Below, piece by piece: positions 14,404-22,022 of a DNA stretch of 22,107 bases. Position 1 is the first letter of the stretch; each line of letters begins with the position of its first letter. The translations under genes were made by a program, and so were the position numbers. The notes below the pieces were generated by a model, which saw only the letters and a program-made list of their open reading frames with translations, searched no databases and was not told the origin of the DNA. The stretch is from positions 1 to 22,107 of the forward strand of contig WRKD01000214.1 in the NCBI GenBank assembly GCA_009778255.1. Direction: 5' to 3'. This DNA is from Bacillota bacterium. Lineage in GTDB: Bacteria; Bacillota; Dehalobacteriia; UBA4068.

Positions 14404-15465
14404 ATGCCTCACTTGTGGCTGGGCGTGACTATAGCTTTAGCGGTTGCTTTAATTGCTACACCACTTGCTATTAAAGTGGCGCGTAAACTGAATGTGGTCG
14501 ATCTTCCCAACGAACGTAAAGTACATGAGGGCGCTATTCCACGCATGGGTGGGGTGGCCATTTATGGCGCTTTTGTGTTAGGAGTTCTAGCATTAGGCTT
14601 CTATACACGTGCAATAGCTACATTCCTGATTGCTTGCAGCATTATAGTGTTTATTGGGTGGCTAGACGATTATCGCGGTCTTTCGCCCATGATCAAGCTT
14701 TTAGGACAAGTCATAGCTTCATTGGTTTTAATTAAGGGCGGCTTTTATGTACAATTTATTACCAACCCTTTTACGGATGGCGGCTTGATTTCTTTGGGAA
14801 TTTTTGCCATTCCGGTTACGCTACTTTGGCTTACCGGCATTTCTAATGCCGTGAATCTTATCGACGGTTTAGATGGTCTTTCCGCCGGTGTTTCCGCTAT
14901 AGCCGCACTGACCATGACTATAGTTTGTTATGTACAAGGGCAACTGCAAACAGCTGCTTTAGCAGCGGTATTGGCGGCGGCGGCTTTCGGCTTTTTACGC
15001 TATAATTTTTATCCCGCGCGTACTTTTATGGGGGATAGCGGTTCGTTATTCTTGGGTTTTTCCTTGGGAGCTTTAGCTATTATGGGGCTTTCTAAAGGTG
15101 CTACTATTATTTCAATTTTTATTCCATTTATTATTATGGGCATACCTGTATTCGATACTTTCTTTGCAATTATTCGCCGACTATTCTTGCATAAACCCAT
15201 ATTTCAAGCAGATAAGGGGCATTTACATCATAGCTTGCTTACTTTAGGCCTTAGTCATCGCCAAACAGTATTGAGCATATATGCCATAAGCGCGGTAATG
15301 GGCATGTTTGCGGTACTTATAGCATTGCTTACCAGCGCCCAAGCGATGATAGTATTGATTGTCTTGACTATAGGTATATTTACCGGCGCAGACAAACTGG
15401 GAGTATTACGCGGCAATAAAAAAGGCGGTTTATTGAGTAAAAAACCTCTGGGCAAGCGACAATAA
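14404..15465 (+). CDS. WecA/TagO-type undecaprenyl-phosphate sugar-1-phosphate transferase
   Basis: This 353-aa polytopic membrane enzyme transfers a sugar phosphate, usually GlcNAc-1-phosphate, from UDP-sugar to undecaprenyl phosphate, the first step of teichoic acid or surface polysaccharide synthesis. It has about ten membrane helices and the family motifs: ERKVHEGAIPRMGG, the Mg-binding pair Asp88-Asp89 in GWLDDYRG, NLIDGLDGL at 151-159, MGDSGS at 209-214 and the HLHH motif at 273-276. The HLHH form and the overall layout favour WecA/TagO over MraY. GGAGG lies 9 nt before ATG. It heads an apparent operon with an SH3-domain protein (24 nt gap) and a HEAT-repeat protein. Confidence 0.92.
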   Translation: MPHLWLGVTIALAVALIATPLAIKVARKLNVVDLPNERKVHEGAIPRMGGVAIYGAFVLGVLALGFYTRAIATFLIACSIIVFIGWLDDYRGLSPMIKLLGQVIASLVLIKGGFYVQFITNPFTDGGLISLGIFAIPVTLLWLTGISNAVNLIDGLDGLSAGVSAIAALTMTIVCYVQGQLQTAALAAVLAAAAFGFLRYNFYPARTFMGDSGSLFLGFSLGALAIMGLSKGATIISIFIPFIIMGIPVFDTFFAIIRRLFLHKPIFQADKGHLHHSLLTLGLSHRQTVLSIYAISAVMGMFAVLIALLTSAQAMIVLIVLTIGIFTGADKLGVLRGNKKGGLLSKKPLGKRQ

Positions 15466-15489
15466 CTAAATGATGAGGAGTGTGTTGGA

Positions 15490-16008
15490 ATGAGTAAAAC
15501 AGGTATAGCGGTCTTGGTGGTGGCAGCTTTAGTATTCACTGCATTGGGATTTGTTTTTGGCCAGGTTATTCAGGCAGCCAACAATTCACCAGGCGCCTTG
15601 GTAACCGAAAGCTATGTGCAAAAATATGTAGGTGAAATGATGGCGGAAATGCAATCTCAAATGGACGAGTTAGAGATGCGTATATTAAGCCTTTCCGGCG
15701 GCGAAGCTGACTCTACGGTTGTAGCCGAACCACTTGATAATCCCGGAGATTCGTCTACGACAACCAATACCACAAATACCCCAACCCCCGCTACACCAAA
15801 AACCGTAAAAGTTAAAGCCGGCGATGGTGTTAATGTGCGTTCAGAAGCTTCAACTACGGCTTCTAAAGTAGGCAGCGCAACTGCGGAAGCAGTTTTAACT
15901 TATTTGGGTCAAAAAACCGACAGCGCCGGGCAAGTGTGGTACAATGTTCGCCTTGATGATGGCAAAGAAGGTTGGGTAGCAGGCTGGTTATGCAATGAAC
16001 CACAATAA
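15490..16008 (+). CDS. Membrane-anchored SH3-domain protein
   Basis: The 172-aa protein starts with a single membrane or signal segment (GIAVLVVAALVFTALGFVFG) and no lipobox. A short helical stretch follows (VQKYVGEMMAEMQSQMDELE), probably a coiled coil, then a Thr/Pro-rich linker. A bacterial SH3 (SH3b) domain fills about residues 100-172, with GDGVNVRSEAS, VWYNVRLDDGKEGWVAGWL. Such domains often bind peptidoglycan or proteins at the cell surface. AGGAG lies 9 nt before the ATG. Its position behind the WecA/TagO-type gene suggests a cell-envelope role, but none can be named. Confidence 0.8.
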   Translation: MSKTGIAVLVVAALVFTALGFVFGQVIQAANNSPGALVTESYVQKYVGEMMAEMQSQMDELEMRILSLSGGEADSTVVAEPLDNPGDSSTTTNTTNTPTPATPKTVKVKAGDGVNVRSEASTTASKVGSATAEAVLTYLGQKTDSAGQVWYNVRLDDGKEGWVAGWLCNEPQ

Positions 16009-16014
16009 CGGCTT

Positions 16015-16767
16015 ATGTACGGAATAAATATTTTACCTACAAAGTGGCGAGAACTGTTGTTAAGCAGCACATGTGAACAACAATTGGCATTATTGCCGCT
16101 GATTGAGAAATATGCCGCCCGTGAACCGGAAGCTTATACGGCGCTTTTGCCTTTGGCAAACAGCGCCGATTTTTCATTACGTTTACGTGTTTTACTGGCT
16201 TTGGGCCGTCTTAAACAAGGAAAAGCATTTTTGCCTTTAGTAGAAATACTTAAGCGGGAAAAACAAAATCACTGGCGTTTGGCGCTTTTAGATACACTTA
16301 ATATGCTTCCATATGATAACAAACTAAAACCTCTTTTACCTTTATTGGCAAGGGATCAGGCAGGCGACGGCGACGCTTATTTTTTAAGCGGTTTGGTATG
16401 GCTATTGGGCCAACAAGGGCCAGAGGCTATACTGCCTCTTTCAGAATTACTGTTAGCCGAAACGGCGCGTGCGCGCCGTCTTAAAGATGATTTACTTGCC
16501 GAAGCCATATTCTTGGCCGCCGGCGGTAATCTCGACTTGGTGGAGCAAATTGCCAAACAAAACCCACCGCTTTTACGTTTTTGTAATAACCGTATTTGGC
16601 CCAAAACTACCCGGGCGTCTTTTGGTATTTATCCCAGCCCAGATTATCTTATGCAACAAGCTTTGCAGCATGGTTTAAGCAAGCAACAGTATAAAAAACT
16701 GCATTATTGGCATAAAAACAAATTCACTGCAGCTAAAAGAAGCCCCTTAATTAACAACCAACAATAA
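16015..16767 (+). CDS. HEAT-repeat-like protein
   Basis: This 250-aa soluble protein is Leu/Ala-rich, with repeated helix pairs of HEAT type: SLRLRVLLALGRLKQGKAFL, HWRLALLDTLNMLPYDNKLK, YFLSGLVWLLGQQGPEAILP and DLLAEAIFLAAGGNLDLVEQ. Such solenoids bind proteins; no catalytic motif is visible. The start has no clear ribosome binding site, and the ATG is only 6 nt after the preceding stop, so it probably depends on translational coupling. Its last 17 bp overlap the 3' end of the convergent acyl-CoA synthetase gene. The function is unknown. Confidence 0.7.
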   Translation: MYGINILPTKWRELLLSSTCEQQLALLPLIEKYAAREPEAYTALLPLANSADFSLRLRVLLALGRLKQGKAFLPLVEILKREKQNHWRLALLDTLNMLPYDNKLKPLLPLLARDQAGDGDAYFLSGLVWLLGQQGPEAILPLSELLLAETARARRLKDDLLAEAIFLAAGGNLDLVEQIAKQNPPLLRFCNNRIWPKTTRASFGIYPSPDYLMQQALQHGLSKQQYKKLHYWHKNKFTAAKRSPLINNQQ

Positions 16768-18772
16768 GCCGGGCATCGGCAACCATTACACCTTGCTCGT
16801 ATACAAAAACCGGGTTGAGGTCTGCTTCGGCTAATTGCGGATAGATAAAGGGCAGTTCGGAAAACTGAGCCAGCATATTAGCCAGCGACTCTAAATCGGC
16901 GGGCGCTTCTTTTCGTACACCGGCTAATAAAGGAAAGCTCTTGATGCTTTGTATTAGTTTAAGCGCCGCTTCTTTATTTAAAGGGGCCAACCCTAAGCAG
17001 ATGTCTTTAAGTACTTCCGTATAAATGCCGCCCAACCCAAATGCGATTACCGGCCCAAACTGCGGATCGCGGGTAAAGCCCATAATAACCTCCCGTCCTT
17101 TGCTCAGCATAGGATAGATGATCACACCGCGAAAATCTACATCCCGGCCAATGCGCGCCAGTTCACGATAAGCAGCCCTAGCCCCTTCTTCATCAATTAT
17201 ATTCAATTTAACTCCGCCTACATCAGATTTATGTAAAATATCCGGCGAAACTATCTTAATAGCCACGGGAAAACCAAGTTCCATACAGGCAGCCAGGGTT
17301 TCTTGTTCCCCTTTAACAAAGTAAAAGGAGGGAGTTTTTATGCCGTGCGCGGCTAGTAATTGCATAGCCTGCGGCTCTGTTAATGAGGTAAAAGCCAACT
17401 TTTGTGGCTGGGGCAGATCTATACTAGCACAAGGATGAGCTAGGTAGTTATGGTACAGCGCCATTTGACTAAAAACCCGCGCCGCGCGTTCGCCGGAAGC
17501 AAAGAGAGGTAAGCCTTGCTCACGCAAATATGCGTGGGCTTCTTCAATATCGAGGCCAATCTCGAAGCAGCAGGCAGTTGGCTTACCTGCTATAATTGCC
17601 GTTTGGGCAGTTTGTATTGCCACCGGCAAAGCCCGCAAATAAGAAGTTCCAATATAAATGACAATAGCGGCGTCGTATTCTTTCAGGGCTGCAGCAGTGG
17701 CTTTTCCATACTGAATATCATTGCCTTCTACGGTTAAATCGAGTGGATTAGCAAGCCCGGCATGGGCCGGCAGAAAGCTTTTAAGTTGATCCAGCAAAAC
17801 GCCGGAGGGTTCCGTAAGGGAAAGGCCAACCTCTTCACAGCGGTCGGCAGCCATAACCCCCGGTCCGCCGGAATTGGTGATTATAGCCACTTTTCGTCCT
17901 TGCATGGGCGGAAAAAACGTAAAGCCCTGACAAAGATCGAACAAATCGTCTATGCTTTCGGCGCGAATAGCACCGGCAGTAGCGAAAGCCGCATTATACA
18001 CTGCATCTGCTCCGGCTAATGACCCGGTATGGGAAAGCGCCGCTCTTTGTCCGCTGCCGGTGCGCCCGCTTTTTACTATTATTACCGGCTTAACACGGGT
18101 AACAGCAGCCAGGGCTTGCATAAACTCGCGACCCCGGCGTACGTTCTCCAAATACATGGCTATAACCTTCGTTTGTGCATCATCTTTTAAAGACAGCAGT
18201 AATTCTATTTCCGAGAGATCGCTGCCATTGCCATAGCTGACAAATTTGCCGATTCCCAAGCCCTCTTGCCGCGAGCGGGACATAATCATACCTCCCACCG
18301 CGCCGCTTTGCGAGATTAAGGCAACTTGCCCGGTAGCGGGGGCGGCTTCCAAAGTAGCCAGTAAGTTATGATGGGTATTGACCATACCGGCGCAATTAGG
18401 CCCAATATAGCGAATGCCATAACGCTGCGCAACTGCTTTCATCTCCACTTCCAGCTCTGGATGACCAGCCTCTCCGAAGCCTGAACTGATAATCACCGCT
18501 GCCTTGACCCCTTTTTGACCCGCGTCTTCTAATATCGAAGCTACCGTAGGCGCAGGAGAGGCTACTACTATCATATCCACCGTAGCGGGAATATCCTGTA
18601 TACGGCTATAACCTTTTATATCTTGCTTTCCCTGCGCCTTTGGGTTAACAGCAAAAATATGAGGGAAGCCGCCTTCTGCCAAACGACCGATAAGCACCGC
18701 ACCAAGTTTACCGGGAGAAACGGAGCCGCAAACAGCCACCCCGCGCGGATAGTACAATTCTCGCAACTGCAT
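16751..18772 (-). CDS. ADP-forming acetyl/acyl-CoA synthetase (alpha-beta fusion)
   Basis: The 673-aa cytoplasmic enzyme interconverts an acyl-CoA, ADP and phosphate with the free acid, CoA and ATP, giving substrate-level phosphorylation in fermenters. The alpha part comes first: a CoA-binding Rossmann domain (GVAVCGSVSPGKLGAVLIGRL) and succinyl-CoA-ligase-like domains with the probable phosphorylated His248 in SHTGSLAG. After a hinge near residue 460, the beta part is an ATP-grasp domain: FPVAIKIVSPDILHKSDVGGVKL, MLSKGREVIMG, GPVIAFGLGGIYTEVLKD and EADLNPVFV. All domains appear intact. AGGAG lies about 9 nt before the ATG, and an extended -10 promoter precedes it. Acetyl-CoA is the likely substrate, but related enzymes use propionyl- or aryl-acyl-CoA. 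The 3' end overlaps the HEAT-repeat gene. Confidence 0.9.
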   Translation of the reverse strand: MQLRELYYPRGVAVCGSVSPGKLGAVLIGRLAEGGFPHIFAVNPKAQGKQDIKGYSRIQDIPATVDMIVVASPAPTVASILEDAGQKGVKAAVIISSGFGEAGHPELEVEMKAVAQRYGIRYIGPNCAGMVNTHHNLLATLEAAPATGQVALISQSGAVGGMIMSRSRQEGLGIGKFVSYGNGSDLSEIELLLSLKDDAQTKVIAMYLENVRRGREFMQALAAVTRVKPVIIVKSGRTGSGQRAALSHTGSLAGADAVYNAAFATAGAIRAESIDDLFDLCQGFTFFPPMQGRKVAIITNSGGPGVMAADRCEEVGLSLTEPSGVLLDQLKSFLPAHAGLANPLDLTVEGNDIQYGKATAAALKEYDAAIVIYIGTSYLRALPVAIQTAQTAIIAGKPTACCFEIGLDIEEAHAYLREQGLPLFASGERAARVFSQMALYHNYLAHPCASIDLPQPQKLAFTSLTEPQAMQLLAAHGIKTPSFYFVKGEQETLAACMELGFPVAIKIVSPDILHKSDVGGVKLNIIDEEGARAAYRELARIGRDVDFRGVIIYPMLSKGREVIMGFTRDPQFGPVIAFGLGGIYTEVLKDICLGLAPLNKEAALKLIQSIKSFPLLAGVRKEAPADLESLANMLAQFSELPFIYPQLAEADLNPVFVYEQGVMVADARLIVGC

Positions 18773-18814
18773 AAAATTTATCTCCTTATATCAAATTGTA
18801 TATTCTCACAAATT

Positions 18815-18843
18815 ATTGTAACATAAACATTTGAGTAAGTCGA
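18815..18843 (-). promoter_or_regulatory. Promoter of the ADP-forming acyl-CoA synthetase gene
   Basis: On the minus strand TCGACT (4 of 6) and TACAAT are 17 nt apart, with an extended TG one base before the -10. The leader is about 35 nt. It separates this gene from the substrate-binding-protein gene upstream on the same strand. Confidence 0.55.
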
Positions 18844-18880
18844 GTTATTCTTTTGGAGCGCGAGTAATACTTTTATAACA

Positions 18881-19957
18881 CTATTCTCCAAGAAGCTCTG
18901 TTAGCTGTTCATCGGAAAGGTTTATATGATAAAACATTAAGTAGAATTCACGGGCTTTGGCTTTGATATCTATATAATATTCCTCTGGGTAGAGCAAGTT
19001 GGCCAGCCAATATATGCCAATTAAGCGATTTGGACCATTGGGACGGTCAAACCAGCTATATGGATACTTCGGAATAGCATAAACAGTGCCGCTTTTCACC
19101 GCACGTATATCGCGATAACGCTTGTCGGCTAAAAATCTATTCACCGCCTCGGTGGCAGAAATACTTTGGCCAGGCTCGCCATTAAGCAGAATAATTTCCG
19201 GATTCCAACCCAATATTTGCTCAGCGCTAACACTTATTCGCGAAGTAATTTCTCCCTCAATAACGGCAACATTAATTGCCTGAGTAAGCTCTAACAATTC
19301 AGCATTAGACGAACCTTGTGGAGCAGTCTCTAAATTATCTACACCATTGCCATAATATACTGTCCGGCGTTTTTCTTCCACAACATTAATTGCTGAGGCA
19401 AAATCCAGCGCTTTTTCCGCATACTTGGCTAATTCTTCGCCTCTTTGTTCTTTAGCGAAAATTTCTCCCAGAAAACGATATACTTGAGGAATTTTTAGCA
19501 TTGAGCCATCTAATATTATACATGGTATTTCTGTTTGTATTTGCAATTCTTGCGCAGCGGAAATAAAAGAATCTGTTAATGGCCCATAAGCAATCAATAA
19601 ATCGGGCGCGGCAGCAACGATCATTTCCAGATTTAAGTTTGCTCCTTGGCCAAAAGAAGGTAAATCGTAGCATTGCGGCACTATAAAGGCTTTTTCCATA
19701 TCATTAAAATCATAATTAAAACCTATCAGAGTATCTGTATCCATGGTATAAAGTAAAAAGCTGGCTCTGGCTTCCGTACCTAATCCTTTTTCTATTTTAT
19801 TAGGAATGATAACGTTACGGCCAGCCATATCGGTAATGCTACGTTGAAGTTGCGGCAGCTCTGGCGAGTTGTCTTTATTATCTGCGCATCCGCATATGCA
19901 GCATACAACAAACATCAAAAGCAAAAAAAACAGAGCACTCTTATTTTTTCTATTCAT
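18881..19957 (-). CDS. ABC-type substrate-binding lipoprotein (FecB/MolA-like; molybdate/tungstate or metal chelate)
   Basis: The 358-aa protein has a lipoprotein signal (FFLLLMFVVC and lipobox ICGC, modified Cys24) and a two-lobed periplasmic-binding-2 (PF01497-type) fold: ITDMAGRNVIIPNKIEKG, LNLEMIVAAAPDLLIAYG, WNPEIILLNG and a C-terminal SWFDRPNGPNRLIGIYWLANLLYPEEYY. This family binds siderophores, haem, cobalamin, or, in MolA of Haemophilus influenzae, molybdate and tungstate. The family alone cannot fix the ligand. The ModE-like operator on its promoter favours molybdate/tungstate, and the Asn-Arg-Leu-Ile-Gly stretch near the end reminds me of MolA relatives. GGAGG lies 5 nt before ATG. 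It is divergent from the permease and ATPase genes. Confidence 0.85.
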   Translation of the reverse strand: MNRKNKSALFFLLLMFVVCCICGCADNKDNSPELPQLQRSITDMAGRNVIIPNKIEKGLGTEARASFLLYTMDTDTLIGFNYDFNDMEKAFIVPQCYDLPSFGQGANLNLEMIVAAAPDLLIAYGPLTDSFISAAQELQIQTEIPCIILDGSMLKIPQVYRFLGEIFAKEQRGEELAKYAEKALDFASAINVVEEKRRTVYYGNGVDNLETAPQGSSNAELLELTQAINVAVIEGEITSRISVSAEQILGWNPEIILLNGEPGQSISATEAVNRFLADKRYRDIRAVKSGTVYAIPKYPYSWFDRPNGPNRLIGIYWLANLLYPEEYYIDIKAKAREFYLMFYHINLSDEQLTELLGE

Positions 19958-19968
19958 ACGCCCTCCTC

Positions 19969-19998
19969 TATCGTTATATATTCGTAGATATAACGATA
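19969..19998. promoter_or_regulatory. ModE-type operator
   Basis: TATCGTTATAT and ATATAACGATA are perfect 11-bp inverted arms with an 8-nt spacer. Read as ATCGTTATATA, six bases, GATATAACGAT, this matches the proteobacterial ModE box (ATCGnTATATA-N6-TATATAACGAT, recalled from the literature) with one mismatch. It begins at the -10 box and covers the start site of the substrate-binding-protein gene, the position ModE takes at the E. coli modABC promoter to repress when molybdate is present. Confidence 0.7.
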
Positions 19999-20026
19999 TT
20001 ATAACTGCTTTTCAATTAGTTGTCAA
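19998..20026 (-). promoter_or_regulatory. Consensus sigma-A promoter of the substrate-binding-protein gene
   Basis: On the minus strand TTGACA and TATAAT, both exact consensus, are separated by exactly 17 nt. Transcription would start near 19991, inside the ModE-like palindrome. So strong a promoter implies repression as the normal control. Confidence 0.88.
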
Positions 20027-20028
20027 GC

Positions 20029-20044
20029 TTAAGGGCGCCCTTAA
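20029..20044. repeat. 16-bp perfect palindrome between the two divergent -35 boxes
   Basis: TTAAGGGCGCCCTTAA lies 2 bp from one TTGACA and 8 bp from the other. It may be a second operator. It also has the form of a 4-bp duplication (TTAA) around GGGC-GCCC, the outermost bases of the MITE at 4897-5060, so it could be an excision scar. Confidence 0.5.
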
Positions 20045-20052
20045 CTATTTAC

Positions 20053-20081
20053 TTGACATATTGGCTTTTTTAGAGTATCTT
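20053..20081 (+). promoter_or_regulatory. Promoter of the FecCD-type permease operon
   Basis: TTGACA (exact) and TATCTT (4 of 6) are separated by 17 nt. The start would be near 20088, giving a leader of about 43 nt that contains a degenerate ModE-like sequence. Confidence 0.65.
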
Positions 20082-20130
20082 TATATTTGGATATATTTGT
20101 TCGCGGATATCGATAAGGCAGGTAAACAAA

Positions 20131-21144
20131 TTGGCGCATAAAAATATCAATGAATTTGGGAAGCACCCTTTTCTTCTACCTTTTTTAATAGTATTGAGTT
20201 TGCTTCTGCTAATTATCTCGCTCAATATTGGCTTTTATGGTCTTGGCACACATGACATATTTCTCTTTTTTTTCAAAGGAGCAGGCGCGGTAGCCGATAA
20301 TGTGTCTATTATTATTAAAAACATCCGTCTGCCCCGCATTATAGCCGCATTTATAGTAGGCGCAGGTTTGGCAGTTGCCGGTTCGGCTTATCAAAGCGCT
20401 TTTAAAAACCCGCTGGTTTCCGAAAATATAATTGGCGTTACTCAGGGTGCGAGCCTGGGAGCAGCTTTAGCCTTGTTGCTGGGGCTCAACACATTTATGA
20501 TACAATTGCTGGCCTTTTGTGGCGGTATTATTACAGTTGCTATCGCTTTCTTTATCGGTAGCCGGGCTCGTTTTGACCGCGATATAAGCTTGGTACTGTC
20601 TGGCTCTATGATGAGCGCATTAGCTCTGTCTTTGCTTACCTTTATCAAATATATAGCCGATGCAAATAATACTTTGCCATCTATTGTATATTGGACCATG
20701 GGCAGCTTAGCCAAAGTTAATGCTAACTCCCTGGCTTTTAGCATGGTTCCCATTCTATTGGGGTGCATATTGATTTACTTATTACGTTGGAAATTAAATT
20801 TATTGACTCTAGATGATGAAAATGCTCTTTCTGTTGGCATAAATCCCAATTTTTACCGTTTGCTGGTGATCATGCTTGCCACAATCATTTGTTCAGCTGC
20901 CACTTGCTTAGGAGGGCAAATTGGGTGGATCGGTTTAATGCTTCCACATGTGGCGCGTGGGCTGGCAGGCGCAGATCATCGGCGAATGCTGCCGGTTGCC
21001 GCTTTATTAGGCGGTTGTTTTTTATTGATGGTAGATAATTTAGCACGTTCGCTTAGCGTTATGGAAATACCGGTCGGAGCTTTAACTGCTTTGTTCGGTG
21101 CTCCTTTTTTCATCATGCTCTTAGTAAAAAGAAAGCCGGTATAA
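20131..21144 (+). CDS. FecCD-family ABC transporter permease
   Basis: This 337-aa inner-membrane permease has about ten helices. Family motifs are RLPRIIAAFIVGAGLAVAGS, YQSAFKNPLVSENIIGVTQG and, near the C-terminus, the coupling region GGQIGWIGLMLPHVARGLAG followed by ADHRRMLPVAALLGG and EIPVGALTALFGAPFF. The family imports siderophore-iron, haem, cobalamin or molybdate/tungstate (MolB). The start is a TTG with AAGGCAGG ending 8 nt upstream; there is no in-frame ATG before the conserved region. The ATPase gene follows after one base. With the divergent lipoprotein it makes a full importer; the promoter context suggests molybdate/tungstate. Confidence 0.92.
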   Translation: MAHKNINEFGKHPFLLPFLIVLSLLLLIISLNIGFYGLGTHDIFLFFFKGAGAVADNVSIIIKNIRLPRIIAAFIVGAGLAVAGSAYQSAFKNPLVSENIIGVTQGASLGAALALLLGLNTFMIQLLAFCGGIITVAIAFFIGSRARFDRDISLVLSGSMMSALALSLLTFIKYIADANNTLPSIVYWTMGSLAKVNANSLAFSMVPILLGCILIYLLRWKLNLLTLDDENALSVGINPNFYRLLVIMLATIICSAATCLGGQIGWIGLMLPHVARGLAGADHRRMLPVAALLGGCFLLMVDNLARSLSVMEIPVGALTALFGAPFFIMLLVKRKPV

Positions 21145-21145
21145 T

Positions 21146-21940
21146 ATGGTATGCGCAGATAATAAGCAATTAATTGTTGAAAATATATGCGGAGGCTATG
21201 GTGGCCGCGAAATTGTGCATGGCGTTTCGTTTACTATCAACGCGGGGGAAACTCTAGCGGTATTAGGACCAAATGGCTGTGGTAAATCGACCTTATTACG
21301 GTTATTACTACGTTTCATAAACCGAACAGGCGGAAAAGCATATTACCGACATATTGATATAGACACCATGAGTAGAAAAGCATTTGCTAAGAGTTTTTCT
21401 TATATACCTCAAAACGACCGTATGCAGTTTCCCTATACGGTATTGGAAATGGTAACCATGGCGCGTACCTGCCATATTAACCCCTTAGCCTCGCCTACCA
21501 AAGTAGATACTATAGCAGCTTTCGAATGCCTAGAAAGGTTAAGAATACCTCATTTAGCAGGGTCTTTTTATAATATGCTTTCCGGCGGCCAGCGCCAATT
21601 GGTGTTAATTGCCCGGGCTCTTTGCCAAGAAACATGTGTTTTGCTGATGGATGAACCTACGGCTAGTTTAGATTTTGCCAATCAACAACTGATTGCCGAA
21701 GCAATGCACTTTTTAGTAGCAAAAAGCAAAACTGTATTGTTCACCACCCATAGCCCCTCGCAGCCTTTTTCTTTGGCTCATAAAGTCTTGTTGATGCGTG
21801 ACGGTTATCAATTCGGCTATGGTGCGCCGGCAGATATTCTTACAGATTACTCGCTGGAAGCTATTTATGGCTTGCCCATGGAAGTTGTTTCGGTTACAGA
21901 TCGCAATTCACAGCAGCATAAGATATGCTTAAATCTATAA
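21146..21940 (+). CDS. ABC transporter ATP-binding protein (FecE/MolC type)
   Basis: The 264-aa cytoplasmic ATPase energises the FecCD-type permease. Walker A is GPNGCGKST at 41-49, the Q-loop YIPQND near 87-91, the signature LSGGQ at 145-149, Walker B CVLLMDEP ending near 171, and the switch His202. All are intact. The ATG is one base after the permease stop and has no good ribosome binding site of its own, so translation is probably coupled. The C-terminal part after about residue 215 is typical of FecE-like ATPases and has no added regulatory domain, such as the molybdate-binding domain of ModC. Confidence 0.93.
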   Translation: MVCADNKQLIVENICGGYGGREIVHGVSFTINAGETLAVLGPNGCGKSTLLRLLLRFINRTGGKAYYRHIDIDTMSRKAFAKSFSYIPQNDRMQFPYTVLEMVTMARTCHINPLASPTKVDTIAAFECLERLRIPHLAGSFYNMLSGGQRQLVLIARALCQETCVLLMDEPTASLDFANQQLIAEAMHFLVAKSKTVLFTTHSPSQPFSLAHKVLLMRDGYQFGYGAPADILTDYSLEAIYGLPMEVVSVTDRNSQQHKICLNL

Positions 21941-21946
21941 ACTAAG

Positions 21947-21962
21947 GCGGGCTAAAGCCCGC
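21947..21962. repeat. Small GC-rich hairpin after the ABC operon
   Basis: GCGGGC and GCCCGC flank a TAAA loop 7 bp after the ATPase stop. There is no T-run on either side, so it is a weak terminator at best; it may be a REP-like repeat or an mRNA 3' stabiliser. Confidence 0.5.
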
Positions 21963-21963
21963 A

Positions 21964-21982
21964 AGTATCGAGTATCGAGTAT
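21964..21982. repeat. Tandem 7-bp repeat (AGTATCG)
   Basis: AGTATCG occurs twice in tandem, followed by a third partial copy AGTAT. No function is evident. Confidence 0.6.
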
Positions 21983-21996
21983 TTAGAATATAGGTT

Positions 21997-22015
21997 GTTT
22001 TCGCGAAGCGAAAAC
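21997..22015. repeat. Perfect 8-bp hairpin repeat
   Basis: GTTTTCGC and GCGAAAAC flank a GAA loop in non-coding DNA. It could be a dispersed palindromic repeat unit or a terminator-like structure; the following CGATTAA is a poor T-tract. Confidence 0.5.
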
Positions 22016-22022
22016 GATTAAT

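Noticed and set aside
19869..20141. A 90-codon plus-strand frame across the ABC intergenic region
   Set aside because: It begins antisense inside the lipoprotein gene, spans both promoters and the operator, and overlaps the permease start; no protein features.
18881..21940. Calling the ABC system a siderophore or vitamin B12 importer
   Set aside because: The protein families allow it, but the ModE-like box on a consensus promoter is more specific evidence. No Fur-like box or cobalamin riboswitch was seen.
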